Of a stretch of 64,000 nt of DNA, positions 1 to 9,420 are shown piece after piece. Each line of letters starts with the position of its first letter. Position 1 is the first letter of the stretch. Source of the DNA: an uncultured Bacteroidota bacterium (GTDB lineage Bacteria > Bacteroidota > Bacteroidia > Flavobacteriales_D > Sanyastnellaceae); the NCBI GenBank assembly GCA_903932685.1, contig CAIZGX010000035.1, forward strand, positions 49,942 through 113,941, written 5' to 3'. The position numbers and the translations under genes are program-made. The notes beneath the pieces were generated by a model, which was not told the DNA's origin, searched no databases, and saw nothing but the letters and a program-made list of their open reading frames with translations.

Positions 1-806
1 TACTTCCATGAAACTCCGAGCAATACGTTGTCGGCAGAACCTTGCGAGAATTCGACAGGACGATAGAACAAAAACGGGTTCAAATAATGAAGATCCAACT
101 CTCTTTGACTCGCAGAATCTCGCGCTTGCCAAACCACCATTTCATGTGCAGCTATCGACCACTTTTTATTGATTTTCCACTCGAGGGTGTGAACCGCCAT
201 GTATTTTGGATTTAAATCGAAATGATCACCCATGCGCTGGTAACTATGGGTTCTCGACCAAAGATTGGTGAATGTAAATTTCTTCCCAACCTTCGTTTCC
301 AATTTCATAAATGGAAGAGCACTTGCGCTGCTTGAAAGAACAAGTGAGCGGTAGCCGTATCCTATGTTTTGTCTGGAATTTCCCGCTGACCAGGTGAAGT
401 GCTTACTCAGCTTTCTTGAGTAAACTATTTCCGGAATAGCTGCAAAAACAGTGGCGCCAGAATCTGCCGTCATCACTCGTCCGTAATTCGGAAGGGTTCC
501 CAATGAATCTAGGTAACGCCTGTTAAATTCAGGAAGATGAAAAACGGCGCCGGTTAAGTTCAATGAAAGTCTATTCTTTCCTTTTTCAAAAACGTTGGTG
601 TAGTTGATGAATGCTGAATAACCCAGATTGGAAATTTCGCGCGAACGATCGAGCCCAGCAGCAAATTCAAAATTCAATTTTGAAATCACGGTGTCTTTTT
701 CAACTTTTAATAAAGTAGCGTAACGTAACTCATTGAACAATGAGTCTTGAGAAAACACGACATTAATCGCTGTTAAAAGTAAGAGTATAGCAATGAATTT
801 TTTCAC
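1..806 (-). CDS. Outer-membrane beta-barrel protein, Wzi/RemB-like (3' part outside window)
   Basis: The reading frame is open on the minus strand from 806 down to base 1 and continues outside the window, so only the first 268 residues are visible. No ATG fits; a GTG at 806-804 starts a good signal peptide (VKKFIAILLLLTAINVVFSQ). The rest alternates polar and aromatic residues as in a beta-barrel. A stretch reading HYLNPFLFYRPVEF, then a Gly/Ser-Asp-Asn-Val-Leu-Leu-Gly segment, resembles the conserved part of Wzi-type capsule assembly barrels and of the gliding protein RemB; this is recognition from memory. It is divergent from the Rel gene at 904. Role inferred: surface polysaccharide handling or gliding. 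The missing C-terminus could change the assignment. Confidence 0.55.
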   Translation of the reverse strand, partial: MKKFIAILLLLTAINVVFSQDSLFNELRYATLLKVEKDTVISKLNFEFAAGLDRSREISNLGYSAFINYTNVFEKGKNRLSLNLTGAVFHLPEFNRRYLDSLGTLPNYGRVMTADSGATVFAAIPEIVYSRKLSKHFTWSAGNSRQNIGYGYRSLVLSSSASALPFMKLETKVGKKFTFTNLWSRTHSYQRMGDHFDLNPKYMAVHTLEWKINKKWSIAAHEMVVWQARDSASQRELDLHYLNPFLFYRPVEFSQGSADNVLLGVSWK

Positions 807-903
807 GAAGGGAAGATAGAACAGTCTTTCAAAACACGCATTGTTAATAGCTAATAAGTTTCACAATTTTATGTTGAAAGAATAGCCTTTAATTTGTGTA
901 GTT

Positions 904-3123
904 ATGGCGAAAATAGAAATTGATTTAGAAGAAGAGAATCGAGAGATTCTTCGCAGATACCGCGCACTCTTACGCGTTTGTTACCGCTCGAAAACTCGTG
1001 CCGATCGTGCGCGGATTAGGAAAGCCTTCGAGCTTTCCGTAGATGCCCACAAAGACATGCGTCGCAAGAGCGGTGAACCCTACATCTACCACCCGATTGC
1101 TGTGGCGAAAATCGCCGCAGAAGAATTGGGTCTCGACACCATGAGCATCGTCTGTGCATTGCTTCACGATACTGTCGAAGACAGCGAAATAACGCTCGAC
1201 GATATTCAAAGACAGTTCGGAAAAAAAGAACGCGTTATTATCGACGGCCTGACAAAGATTTCCGGCGTTGCAGACCTGAGCTCTAGCGATCAGGCCGAGA
1301 ACTTTCGAAAGATGCTTCTGACGCTGTCAGATGACGTGCGCGTGATCCTCATCAAACTCGCCGATCGTCTGCACAACATGCGCACGCTCGATCACATGCG
1401 AAGAGACAAGCAATTGAAAATTGCCAGTGAAACCCTTTTCATGTATGCCCCACTAGCCCATCGTCTTGGTCTGTACAACGTCAAAACAGAGCTTGAAGAT
1501 TTAAGCTTGAAATTTACAGATCCAGAAGCCTACGACGAGATCGTTACAAAACTTCAAAAGACGCAGGCCGTTCGAACAAGATTCATTAATCAATTCACGC
1601 TTCCTATTCGACGAGCGCTCGATGAGCAAGGACTGATTTATGAAATCAAAAGCCGAACAAAAAGCATCTTCAGCATCTACAATAAGATTCACACGAAGGG
1701 AGTTCCGTTTGAAGAAATCTATGACTTATTCGCCATTCGAATTATTTTAAAGACTCCTCCTGAAATGGAGAAAACAGACTGCTGGCGCGTGTACTCTGTT
1801 GTAACAGATTTCTATCAGCCCAGCCCTGAACGTTTGCGCGATTGGATAAGCATTCCAAAGAGCAGCGGTTACGAATCGCTGCATACAACCGTCATGTCTC
1901 CAACCGGAAAATGGGTGGAAGTTCAGATACGCAGCGAACGCATGGATGACATTTCCGAAAAAGGCTACGCCGCACATTGGAAATACAAAGACGCCGTTGA
2001 AAGTCCGGAAAGCAAACTCGATAAATGGCTTGGACAAATTAGAGATGTGCTTGAAGCGCCGAGCGACAATGCCATTGAATTCATAGACAACTTCAAACTT
2101 TCACTTTTCAGCGAAGAGATATACGTCTTCACGCCAAGTGGCGATTTGAAAACGCTTCCTGTTGGATCAACTACACTTGACTTCGCATTTCTGATTCACT
2201 CTCAAATAGGCCACCAGTGCATTGGAGCGAAGGTGAACCATAAGCTCGAGCCTTTAAGCTACAAATTGAGTAGCGGTGATCAGGTTGAAATTTTAACTTC
2301 AAAAAAGCAACATCCGAAGGAAGAATGGCTGAACATTGTCATTACCGCTTCTGCCCGACAAAAAATTAAAACTGCGCTTAAAGAAGAGAAGAAACAAATT
2401 TCCGAAGAAGGAAAAGAAATGTTGAAGCGCAGATTCAATTCACTTAAAATAACTTGGGGAAGCAAGAACATCGATGAATTCGTTCGAGCATACCAATGCA
2501 TTACAGCCATTGATTTCTATTACAAAATTGCAAAGGGCAGAATTGAATTAAAAAAACTGAAACCGCATACCGTTGAAGGTGATCGCATTCGTTTCGAAAG
2601 ACACGCCCAAACGGAAAAGAATGAGGAGACTACACAACTTGTCACAACAGCACCGTCTACTGGCGACACGGTATTGATTGGCGACGACAAGCAAAAAGTC
2701 GACTTCAGTTTAGCGCCGTGCTGCAACCCCATTCCGGGAGACGAGGTATTCGGTTTTATTACTGTTTCGGAAGGAATAAAAATTCATCGCACGAATTGTC
2801 CTAACGCGCAAGAGCTCATGAGCAAATATGCTTATCGGGTTATTAAAGCGAAATGGAGCAGCAACGATTTGGTTCAGTTCGAAGTGGGATTGAAGTTCTC
2901 TGGAACAGACGACGTGGGTCTGGTTCAGAAAATAACCAACATCATATCTACCGACATGAACGTGAATATGCGTGCCATTTCATTTGAAGCGCGCGACGGC
3001 ATATTTGAAGGAAAGATGGTAGTCTTGGTGCACGATACAGAGCACCTGAATCATTTGATCAAAAACCTAAAAGATGTAGATGGGGTCTTAACGGTCGATC
3101 GTATTGAGAGTGAATTTGCTTAA
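904..3123 (+). CDS. rel: Bifunctional (p)ppGpp synthetase/hydrolase, RelA/SpoT family
   Basis: This 739-residue protein makes and degrades the stringent-response alarmone (p)ppGpp from ATP and GTP/GDP. The N-terminal HD hydrolase domain (about residues 40-200) keeps the metal ligands, with His63 and the HDTVED motif at 88-93. The synthetase domain follows (about 235-350) with YDLFAIRII and SGYESLHTTV motifs. A TGS domain (about 395-455) begins EIYVFTPSGD, a Cys-containing CCNPIPGDE segment precedes the end, and an ACT domain closes the protein. Length and domain order are those of full-length long RSH enzymes, and both activities look intact. It starts at the ATG at 904. It is followed after 29 bases by the GGGP synthase gene, which has its own promoter box. 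Confidence 0.96.
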   Translation: MAKIEIDLEEENREILRRYRALLRVCYRSKTRADRARIRKAFELSVDAHKDMRRKSGEPYIYHPIAVAKIAAEELGLDTMSIVCALLHDTVEDSEITLDDIQRQFGKKERVIIDGLTKISGVADLSSSDQAENFRKMLLTLSDDVRVILIKLADRLHNMRTLDHMRRDKQLKIASETLFMYAPLAHRLGLYNVKTELEDLSLKFTDPEAYDEIVTKLQKTQAVRTRFINQFTLPIRRALDEQGLIYEIKSRTKSIFSIYNKIHTKGVPFEEIYDLFAIRIILKTPPEMEKTDCWRVYSVVTDFYQPSPERLRDWISIPKSSGYESLHTTVMSPTGKWVEVQIRSERMDDISEKGYAAHWKYKDAVESPESKLDKWLGQIRDVLEAPSDNAIEFIDNFKLSLFSEEIYVFTPSGDLKTLPVGSTTLDFAFLIHSQIGHQCIGAKVNHKLEPLSYKLSSGDQVEILTSKKQHPKEEWLNIVITASARQKIKTALKEEKKQISEEGKEMLKRRFNSLKITWGSKNIDEFVRAYQCITAIDFYYKIAKGRIELKKLKPHTVEGDRIRFERHAQTEKNEETTQLVTTAPSTGDTVLIGDDKQKVDFSLAPCCNPIPGDEVFGFITVSEGIKIHRTNCPNAQELMSKYAYRVIKAKWSSNDLVQFEVGLKFSGTDDVGLVQKITNIISTDMNVNMRAISFEARDGIFEGKMVVLVHDTEHLNHLIKNLKDVDGVLTVDRIESEFA

Positions 3124-3140
3124 TGCACACTCATCTTTCG

Positions 3141-3148
3141 TATTTTTG
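3141..3148 (+). promoter_or_regulatory. Bacteroidota -7 box for pcrB
   Basis: TATTTTTG matches the Bacteroidota -7 consensus TAnnTTTG exactly. It lies only four bases before the ATG at 3153, so transcription probably begins at or next to the start codon and the message would be leaderless or nearly so. No convincing -33 TTTG was confirmed at ideal spacing. Confidence 0.6.
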
Positions 3149-3152
3149 AAAC

Positions 3153-3887
3153 ATGACCCCTGCCGGAAAAATAGAATTGTTGCTTCATTCAAAGAAAAAA
3201 CAATTGGCCGTTCTCATTGATCCAGATAAATGGAACAGTGAAAACGCGAAGCAGCAAGGTGAACTATACAAAGCAGCGGGAGTAGATTTTTTATTGGTGG
3301 GCGGAAGCTTGAATGCGGCTTCCGATTTTAATGAACGCGTTGAATACTTGCGCAAATCCTGCCCTCTACCTCTGGTTCTTTTTCCAGGTCATCCGTTGCA
3401 GTTAACGAAACATGTAGATGCCACACTTTTTCTTTCTTTGATATCTGGAAGAAATGCAGAATTCCTCATTGGTCATCAGGTTGTTTCTGCTCCCTATTTG
3501 CACGAATGGAAACAGGAAGTTATTCCAACCGGATATATGTTGGTTAATGGTGGAAATACGACAACAGCTATTTACATTAGTCAGACCGTTCCACTTCCGA
3601 ACGATAAACCTGAAGTCGCCGCGGCAACAGCGCTTGCTGGAAAATACTTGGGACTTCGTTGCTTCTTTTTAGATACTGGCAGCGGCGCAGATTTTCCAGT
3701 TTCTCAAGAGTTGATTTACGCAGTTAAAAAGGCCACCCAACTTCCCGTTATCGTAGGTGGAGGAATTGTAAATGAGCAACAAGCCCATGCTGCTTGGCAA
3801 GCCGGCGCCGATGTAGTTGTAATGGGGACCGCAGTAGAACAGAATCCTGAAATACTTTTCGAAATACAAAAATTGAACGCCCTATGA
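3153..3887 (+). CDS. pcrB: Geranylgeranylglyceryl phosphate synthase family protein (PcrB-like, group II)
   Basis: A 244-residue TIM-barrel prenyltransferase that joins a prenyl diphosphate to glycerol-1-phosphate. It shows the family's N-terminal LIDPDKW motif near residue 22 and C-terminal phosphate-binding motifs GGGIVNEQQA and DVVVMGTAVEQNP. Group II members are usual in Bacteroidota, where the final lipid product is still poorly defined; the chain length cannot be read from this sequence by eye. The gene has its own -7 box four bases upstream. Its stop overlaps the start of the next gene by four bases (ATGA), so translation of the dioxygenase is probably coupled to it although the two enzymes have no obvious shared pathway. 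Confidence 0.9.
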   Translation: MTPAGKIELLLHSKKKQLAVLIDPDKWNSENAKQQGELYKAAGVDFLLVGGSLNAASDFNERVEYLRKSCPLPLVLFPGHPLQLTKHVDATLFLSLISGRNAEFLIGHQVVSAPYLHEWKQEVIPTGYMLVNGGNTTTAIYISQTVPLPNDKPEVAAATALAGKYLGLRCFFLDTGSGADFPVSQELIYAVKKATQLPVIVGGGIVNEQQAHAAWQAGADVVVMGTAVEQNPEILFEIQKLNAL

Positions 3888-4411
3888 TTCGCAGACCTTT
3901 CAACTTAAAAAAATGGATTGAAGAAAATAGACACTTGCTTCAGCCACCTGTCGGGAATAAAAATTTATATGTTGAATCGGAAGACTATGTGATCATGATT
4001 GTTGGCGGTCCAAACGCACGCAAAGACTATCACTTCAACGAAACAGAAGAATGGTTTTTTCAAATCGAAGGCAGCGTTATGATCGGTGTTCAAGAAGATG
4101 GCAAAGCTGTAGATATTGAGGTGAAGGAAGGTGAAATGTTTTTGCTTCCGCCTAGAACTCCTCACCAACCCCGAAGAGGAGAAGGCACCGTTGGAATTGT
4201 GATCGAAGTAAAGCGTGCTGACCGCGAGTTAAAAGATGGACTGTTGTGGTTTTGTGAAAAGTGTAATCACCCGCTTCACGAAACCTATTTCGTTTTGGAA
4301 AACATTGAAAAAGATTTCTTACCTCGCTTTAGAGAATTTTATGGCAGTGAAGAGATGAGAACATGCAAATCATGCGGACATATGATGGAAACGGATCCTA
4401 AGTTCGTTTAA
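3884..4411 (+). CDS. nbaC: 3-hydroxyanthranilate 3,4-dioxygenase
   Basis: This 175-residue cupin enzyme opens the ring of 3-hydroxyanthranilate in the kynurenine route of tryptophan breakdown, giving the precursor of quinolinate or of 2-aminomuconate. Iron ligands His50, Glu56 and His94 and substrate arginines Arg46 and Arg98 are visible, each one residue earlier than the known Cupriavidus enzyme numbering. The C-terminal rubredoxin-like site is complete: Cys124, Cys127, Cys161 and Cys164. The start codon overlaps the pcrB stop. No other kynurenine gene is adjacent; a likely 2-aminomuconate deaminase lies 31 kb away at 35172. Only three bases separate its stop from the stop of the convergent EnvC-like gene. 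Confidence 0.93.
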   Translation: MIRRPFNLKKWIEENRHLLQPPVGNKNLYVESEDYVIMIVGGPNARKDYHFNETEEWFFQIEGSVMIGVQEDGKAVDIEVKEGEMFLLPPRTPHQPRRGEGTVGIVIEVKRADRELKDGLLWFCEKCNHPLHETYFVLENIEKDFLPRFREFYGSEEMRTCKSCGHMMETDPKFV

Positions 4412-4414
4412 TTC

Positions 4415-5830
4415 TTAACGGCGCTTTAACCACAGTTCTGGGTTTTGCGGAACCCAACCAGCCTCGGAAACTTTCCCCAATTCAAAGTGAAGCACATACC
4501 CTTCACCATTGTCGGCTACATTTCCAATTTTATCTTTTGTGTTGACTTTAGAACCAACAGAGACGTAGACGTTCTGCAGTCCACTATACACCGTCTTGTA
4601 CGCTCCGTGAGTCACAATGACATTCATGCCAGCACCTTGAATGTTGAACACACTCGTGACAGTGCCATTAAAAACCGTAAAGATTTCAGCATTCGCTGAA
4701 GTAATAAAATCTACTCCTTTGTTGTTGACTTCGATACCAGCAATGCTCTCGTGTGCATGTCGACCAAACTTTGAGCCAATGGCTCCCGAAGGGACAGGCC
4801 AAGGCAAGCTTCCTTTATTTTGTTCGAATACTGTATTTGCTAAAACAACTTCCGGTGCACTTTCAAATTTCGGCGCTGCATTTTCGATTGGCTTAGGGGG
4901 AGTGACCGCCGCAGATGGTGCGTTTGTTTTCACCGGAGCTGACGTTCCTGTAGCATTAGCAGAAGCATTATTCGAAGCTGTAGCATTCGCAGTAGCTCTG
5001 CGCTGATCTTCCTTCCTCTTTTCGTCCGCCGCGCGCGCCTTCTCTGCCTCTTGCTTGCGAATACGTTCATTCTCCACGGCAATTTCCTGACGAACAACCT
5101 CTTCAATTTTCGCAGTTAACTGTCGACGCTCCAATTCCTTCTGACGTTGAATTTCACGCAATTTTCCCTCTTCTGATTTTAGCAAAGTCAATTTTTCTTG
5201 CTGTTGAACTTTGTTCTGGGCTATTTCATTTCGCTCGCTTAATTCAGCGCTCGAAAGAGACAACTTCGTGCGCTTGTTTCCTTCCAACATAGAAATATTC
5301 TCGGATATTTCTCGCTGGCCATTCTTCATTTGTTGGGCATGGAATTTTCTATTCTCAGCGTACTGTTTCAAAAGTTGAACACGCTTCACGGCTTGGAAAA
5401 AATCTGTTGAAGAAAGAATGAATGCCAATTTCGAATAGGACGAACGCTGCTTATAGCTGTTGTATATCATTTTCGCGTATTCAGATTTTAAATCTTGAAT
5501 ACTCTTCTCCAACTCAACCACTCTGCCTTCACCCGTTTTAATCTCGTTGTCTATTGTTCCCAATTCAGCATTGATAGATCGGATGAGCTCTTCGCGCAAG
5601 CGAATTTGTTCATTCAAGAGTGATAATTCAGCTGAAGCATTTCGCTGATCTGCTTGGTATTCTTGAATAAGCTGTTTTGTTCGCGCTATCTCCTCATTGA
5701 GTTCACTTCTTCTGGAAGTTAATTCTGCCTTTTTTGTCTGTGCGAACACCCATTGAAAAGTAATGCCTGAACAAACAAGAATCAGCACCAAGAGTGCATG
5801 CGAAACATGTGATTTATTCAGTCCTTTCAT
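4415..5830 (-). CDS. EnvC-like murein hydrolase activator, degenerate M23 domain
   Basis: A 471-residue exported protein with an N-terminal hydrophobic segment (about 9-30), a long coiled coil of Glu/Lys/Arg/Gln-rich helices (about 33-265), a low-complexity Ala/Thr/Asn/Pro linker (about 270-320) and a C-terminal LytM/M23-fold domain (about 345-470). The metal site is broken: where active M23 enzymes have His-x-x-x-Asp this reads NNKGVD (Asn for His), and the HxH motif reads VLHFE (Val for the first His). Known EnvC and NlpD proteins are also inactive and instead activate amidases during daughter-cell separation, which is the inferred role here. It is the last gene of the operon that begins at 9386, two bases after the DUF4292 stop. 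Confidence 0.85.
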   Translation of the reverse strand: MKGLNKSHVSHALLVLILVCSGITFQWVFAQTKKAELTSRRSELNEEIARTKQLIQEYQADQRNASAELSLLNEQIRLREELIRSINAELGTIDNEIKTGEGRVVELEKSIQDLKSEYAKMIYNSYKQRSSYSKLAFILSSTDFFQAVKRVQLLKQYAENRKFHAQQMKNGQREISENISMLEGNKRTKLSLSSAELSERNEIAQNKVQQQEKLTLLKSEEGKLREIQRQKELERRQLTAKIEEVVRQEIAVENERIRKQEAEKARAADEKRKEDQRRATANATASNNASANATGTSAPVKTNAPSAAVTPPKPIENAAPKFESAPEVVLANTVFEQNKGSLPWPVPSGAIGSKFGRHAHESIAGIEVNNKGVDFITSANAEIFTVFNGTVTSVFNIQGAGMNVIVTHGAYKTVYSGLQNVYVSVGSKVNTKDKIGNVADNGEGYVLHFELGKVSEAGWVPQNPELWLKRR

Positions 5831-5832
5831 TC

Positions 5833-6702
5833 TTATTTATTCTTGATTGGATAGTCCTTGTCGTATTCGAACGAAAAATCATAGTGATTCTGCGTATTTG
5901 TTCGAATAATCTTGAAATCGAGCGAAGTCTTTCCTTTTGCATCATCTATTTGAATGTTGCATTTACGCGGATAGTGGGAAGGATCTTCTTCGTCAAATTC
6001 AGAATAATTTATTTGAACCATTCGTTTGGTGCGTAGATCTGTTAATTCACACTTCACCACTTTATACAAATTCGATTCAATCCAAAATTTCGAAGAGATC
6101 CAATCGTTATCTTCCAGTCGCTTTGGAACTCTTCTTCCATCGCGTGTTACCAAAGAATCTTGTTCTTCTGAAGCTCTTCGAACCCGACGAGACATTCTCG
6201 AGACCAACGTATAATATTCAACGTCTAATTTTTCAATCCCGCTTTTCATCCGCCCTTCTTCACGACTTAGACCAATTGGATTTCCAATTAATAAATCTTG
6301 GAGAGTAGAGAGGTCCAAATCAATTTTCGCAAGATCTGAAAGTTGGTCCACTGATCCCAAGAAAACATATCTGTCACCGGGAATATCGGAAACCATTTTC
6401 AAACTGTCTTTGTCTACAAGCAGTCGCAGCACTTCAATTCCCAATGCTGGACTAATACTCACAGAAACGGCGCTGTCCTTGCGCATGCGCACAGTCGCTT
6501 TGAATCCTTGCTGCTCTTCGCCGCTCGTAAACTCTGCATCGAGCTTCATGCCTAGCCATTCAAATTCGAATTTATTCTTGTCTAAATGTCGTGTTAAAAA
6601 AGATTGCGTCCTTTCTTTCAAAGGCTCTTGCGTCTCAACAACCTCCTTGCTCTTGCAAGCAAAAAGAAACGGAATAAAGAGAATGACGATATACTTACTC
6701 AA
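5833..6702 (-). CDS. DUF4292 family lipoprotein
   Basis: A 289-residue protein with a lipoprotein signal (MSKYIVILFIPFLFACKSKE, lipid-attached Cys at residue 16). The rest is predicted beta-rich and resembles LolA/LolB-like folds in the general pattern of this family, but no function is established. The gene order nucleotidyltransferase, TPR protein, DUF4292, EnvC-like is common in Flavobacteria, supporting the family call and an envelope role. Its start overlaps the end of the TPR gene by eight bases, and its stop lies two bases before the EnvC-like gene, so the three are almost certainly cotranscribed. Confidence 0.8.
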   Translation of the reverse strand: MSKYIVILFIPFLFACKSKEVVETQEPLKERTQSFLTRHLDKNKFEFEWLGMKLDAEFTSGEEQQGFKATVRMRKDSAVSVSISPALGIEVLRLLVDKDSLKMVSDIPGDRYVFLGSVDQLSDLAKIDLDLSTLQDLLIGNPIGLSREEGRMKSGIEKLDVEYYTLVSRMSRRVRRASEEQDSLVTRDGRRVPKRLEDNDWISSKFWIESNLYKVVKCELTDLRTKRMVQINYSEFDEEDPSHYPRKCNIQIDDAKGKTSLDFKIIRTNTQNHYDFSFEYDKDYPIKNK

Positions 6703-8392
6703 TGAACTTCTTTTGATTAATTTTTTCCTTCAATTTCGGGTGTGTTGGATTTAATTGAATTGCCTTATTCCAACATTCCAAAGCTTTTGATTCATTTCCT
6801 AGCATGAAATAAGAATCGCCTAAGTGCTCCCATATTTCTTGATCAGTAGAATTCAACTTAACTGCGATTTCCAATTGCGTCGCCGCGGCTTGGTATTGCT
6901 TTTTTTGAAACAAAATAAAACCGAATGTGTCGAGATAAATGGCGTTGTTGGGTTGCATAGAAACTGCATATTGAACTATACCCAGCGCTTTATCGAGTTG
7001 AATTTTTTTAAGTCCGAGGTAATAAGCGTAATTGTTCAAAGCAGTTGCATTGTCTGGATTTTGAATGAGAGCCTGCTCGAATGAATTTTCACATTCCGTC
7101 CATTTGTTCGTTTTGAAATACACACTTCCCAAAGATGAATAAAACTGCGAGAGTAATTCAGGATCTTCAATTACCAAATCTCTTCCCGTGGTTAACAATT
7201 CCATAGACTTCGAGTAGTCTTGTAGCTTTAAATAACCCAAACCAGTATAATAATACACTTCTGCATCAGTAGGGAAAAGTTCCAAGGCTTCATTACCAAG
7301 TTTCACCAATTCATTCCACTTGCGCAAATGCTTTTGGTTTTCCAACAAGAACTGCCAAACCATTACATCGCTTTTGTAAAGAGCTACTGCAAGTGTTAGC
7401 ATTTCTTCTTGACGAACCAAGTTGTCTTGATGATTCGCTATAAAAGACAATTGCACGAGGCACTGGTATTCCGATTTGAATTGATTGAATGTTAAATCGA
7501 AAATTTCCCAAAGCGGCTTCTTGAATTTCTCGTCTTGATCTGCAAGTTCTTCGTATTTCTTGAGTACATCTATTGCATCGTACCAAGCTATATCTCCTGA
7601 TTGAATTGACTTTTTTAACAACTCGTAACTCTTCGCATCGTTTCCTGCGTTGGCTAATTCACCGCTCTCCTCCAAAAGCAGTTTACCATTGTTCGGAATC
7701 ATTTCTTTCATGTGAGCCAACCAGCGGGATGCTTCAGCATTCAATTTCATCTCGCGATAAAATTCCAATAGATGAAAGTAAAATGCATCTTCTACTTTAT
7801 TCTTCTTTTCGAAACCTTCTAACACCATTCCGGCCTCCTTGAATTTCCCTTGCAAGCTTAACAATTCAAATCGCTTACGGGCAATGTCCTCGTCTTCTCC
7901 TTGAATCGTCGCAAGCTGAGCTAAAACCATTGAAGCTTGGTTCAAGTCATAGCTACCAATGACATTCAGGTATTCATTCAAAACTGGTACTGGATTCGCA
8001 CTATACTTCACTGCTAAATCGAAGTTCTTAATTCCCGCTTTAATGTTTCCGCCGTATACCTCGTAATAGGCCAAATCTTTCAAATACCACGGATTCGTTG
8101 GTTCCATTTCTACAGCCATTAGAATGTGATCTCTGCCCATCTTCTCGAACTTAGGCAGCTGAGAAGACAATTTTGAAATTTCATAATGTGCAGCGCTCAC
8201 TTGCTCATATTTGAGCGCTGTGTTGAAATAGTTGATTGCAATTTCAAAATTGCCAGCCATCTTCGCTTTTTCTCCTTCAAAAAAATACTGTTGAAACTTC
8301 GCGTGATTTTCATCCGTCACAACAGATTTCTTCGTTGTTCCGCATGCAGCGAGAAGAACAAGAGAAAAAAGAAAAAAGATTTTTTTAGTCAT
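6695..8392 (-). CDS. Tetratricopeptide-repeat lipoprotein
   Basis: The chosen start is the ATG at 8392, giving 565 residues, because it opens a clean lipoprotein signal (MTKKIFFLFSLVLLAACGTT) with LAAC as the lipobox. An in-frame start 42 bases upstream would put a charged extension before the signal. The body is a string of TPR helices; the best repeats are in the last third, for example ALIQNPDNATALNNYAYYLG and AIQLNPTHPKLKEKI. TPR arrays hold protein complexes together; the partner is unknown. The start overlaps the end of the nucleotidyltransferase gene by eight bases and the stop overlaps DUF4292 by eight, so it sits in the middle of one envelope operon. Confidence 0.88.
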   Translation of the reverse strand: MTKKIFFLFSLVLLAACGTTKKSVVTDENHAKFQQYFFEGEKAKMAGNFEIAINYFNTALKYEQVSAAHYEISKLSSQLPKFEKMGRDHILMAVEMEPTNPWYLKDLAYYEVYGGNIKAGIKNFDLAVKYSANPVPVLNEYLNVIGSYDLNQASMVLAQLATIQGEDEDIARKRFELLSLQGKFKEAGMVLEGFEKKNKVEDAFYFHLLEFYREMKLNAEASRWLAHMKEMIPNNGKLLLEESGELANAGNDAKSYELLKKSIQSGDIAWYDAIDVLKKYEELADQDEKFKKPLWEIFDLTFNQFKSEYQCLVQLSFIANHQDNLVRQEEMLTLAVALYKSDVMVWQFLLENQKHLRKWNELVKLGNEALELFPTDAEVYYYTGLGYLKLQDYSKSMELLTTGRDLVIEDPELLSQFYSSLGSVYFKTNKWTECENSFEQALIQNPDNATALNNYAYYLGLKKIQLDKALGIVQYAVSMQPNNAIYLDTFGFILFQKKQYQAAATQLEIAVKLNSTDQEIWEHLGDSYFMLGNESKALECWNKAIQLNPTHPKLKEKINQKKFIE

Positions 8393-9386
8393 TGTTTTGA
8401 ATGGAATTGTATGACCCCAAATCAAGTACTCCATTTACACCTGCAACTTGACAATACTCATCGATTAATGAATTTGTGAGTTGACAGTTCTCAATTTTAC
8501 TATTTGATTCAACAGAAGAATTTTCAATTTTTGAATTCGTAAGGGTAACATTGCTTGCAATGCTAACGTTCGGACCAACAGTTGCATTGTGAAGAACAAC
8601 GTTATTTCCGAAATAACACGGTTCAATAATTTTCGAATCTCCTTCCAATTTAACATTGTGATTTTGTGGAAGTCTTGAAACCACAGAGGCCATGGTCTCT
8701 AGAACCGCTGATTTGTTCCCGCAATCCATCCATTCATTCACTTCACCCGGAACAAATTTCGCTCCTTGCTTCATCATGTTTCGCATGGCGTCTGGTAATT
8801 GGTATTCCCCGCCATTCATGATATTGTTGTCGAGTAAATATTGAAGTTCACGTTTCAACCACTCACCGTCTTTGAAATAGTAAATGCCTATCATCGCCAA
8901 ATCTGAAACGAATTCTTGCGGTTTTTCTTGGAAGGAAACAATGGTTCCTTCGGCGTTCAATTCAACAACACCAAACTGACGAGGATCTTCGATTTTATTC
9001 ACCCACAAAACTCCGTCGGCATTTGGATCTAATTTGAAATCGGCACGAAAGAGTGTATCTGCAAAAGCCACGGTAACCGGACCCGTGAGGGCAGATTCTG
9101 CACACAATATCGCATGAGCAGTTCCTAATGCTTGATCTTGGTAATGAATGGTGCCTTTCGCTCCTAACTGCTCAGCCAAGGCAATTAAATGATTTTCGAC
9201 TTCCTTCCCAAAGCGTCCAATAATAAACGCAATCTCTTCAACCTTTTCTGTTTGAATGGAAACAATATCTTCTACAAGTCTTTGGACAATGGGCTTTTCT
9301 GCAATGCGAACTAATGGCTTAGGCGTCACTAGCGTATGCGGCCGCAATCTCTTCCCCATACCCGCCATTGGAATAACAATTCTCAT
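8385..9386 (-). CDS. Sugar-phosphate nucleotidyltransferase with left-handed beta-helix tail
   Basis: A 333-residue enzyme of the GlmU/RmlA class that activates a sugar phosphate with a nucleoside triphosphate. The nucleotide-binding signature is at the very N-terminus (IPMAGMGKRLRPHT followed by the TPKPL lysine). The catalytic Rossmann-like domain runs to about residue 235. The last hundred residues show hexapeptide periodicity (NNVVLHNATVGPNV, then repeated Asn/Ser/Ile triplets), forming a left-handed beta-helix. That tail is short and lacks an obvious acetyltransferase active site, so it may serve oligomerisation; the sugar is not identifiable. It opens the operon with the TPR, DUF4292 and EnvC-like genes, separated from dut by a terminator. 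Confidence 0.87.
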   Translation of the reverse strand: MRIVIPMAGMGKRLRPHTLVTPKPLVRIAEKPIVQRLVEDIVSIQTEKVEEIAFIIGRFGKEVENHLIALAEQLGAKGTIHYQDQALGTAHAILCAESALTGPVTVAFADTLFRADFKLDPNADGVLWVNKIEDPRQFGVVELNAEGTIVSFQEKPQEFVSDLAMIGIYYFKDGEWLKRELQYLLDNNIMNGGEYQLPDAMRNMMKQGAKFVPGEVNEWMDCGNKSAVLETMASVVSRLPQNHNVKLEGDSKIIEPCYFGNNVVLHNATVGPNVSIASNVTLTNSKIENSSVESNSKIENCQLTNSLIDEYCQVAGVNGVLDLGSYNSIQNND

Positions 9387-9420
9387 CTATTGAATTTTAT
9401 TGTCTAACAAAAGAAAGCAA

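Noticed and set aside
807..903. Small RNA or tRNA in the largest gaps (807-903, 9387-9478, 38366-38461, 53215-53307)
   Set aside because: No cloverleaf or conserved structure could be found; apart from promoter-like boxes and the hairpin at 9421, I see nothing in these gaps.
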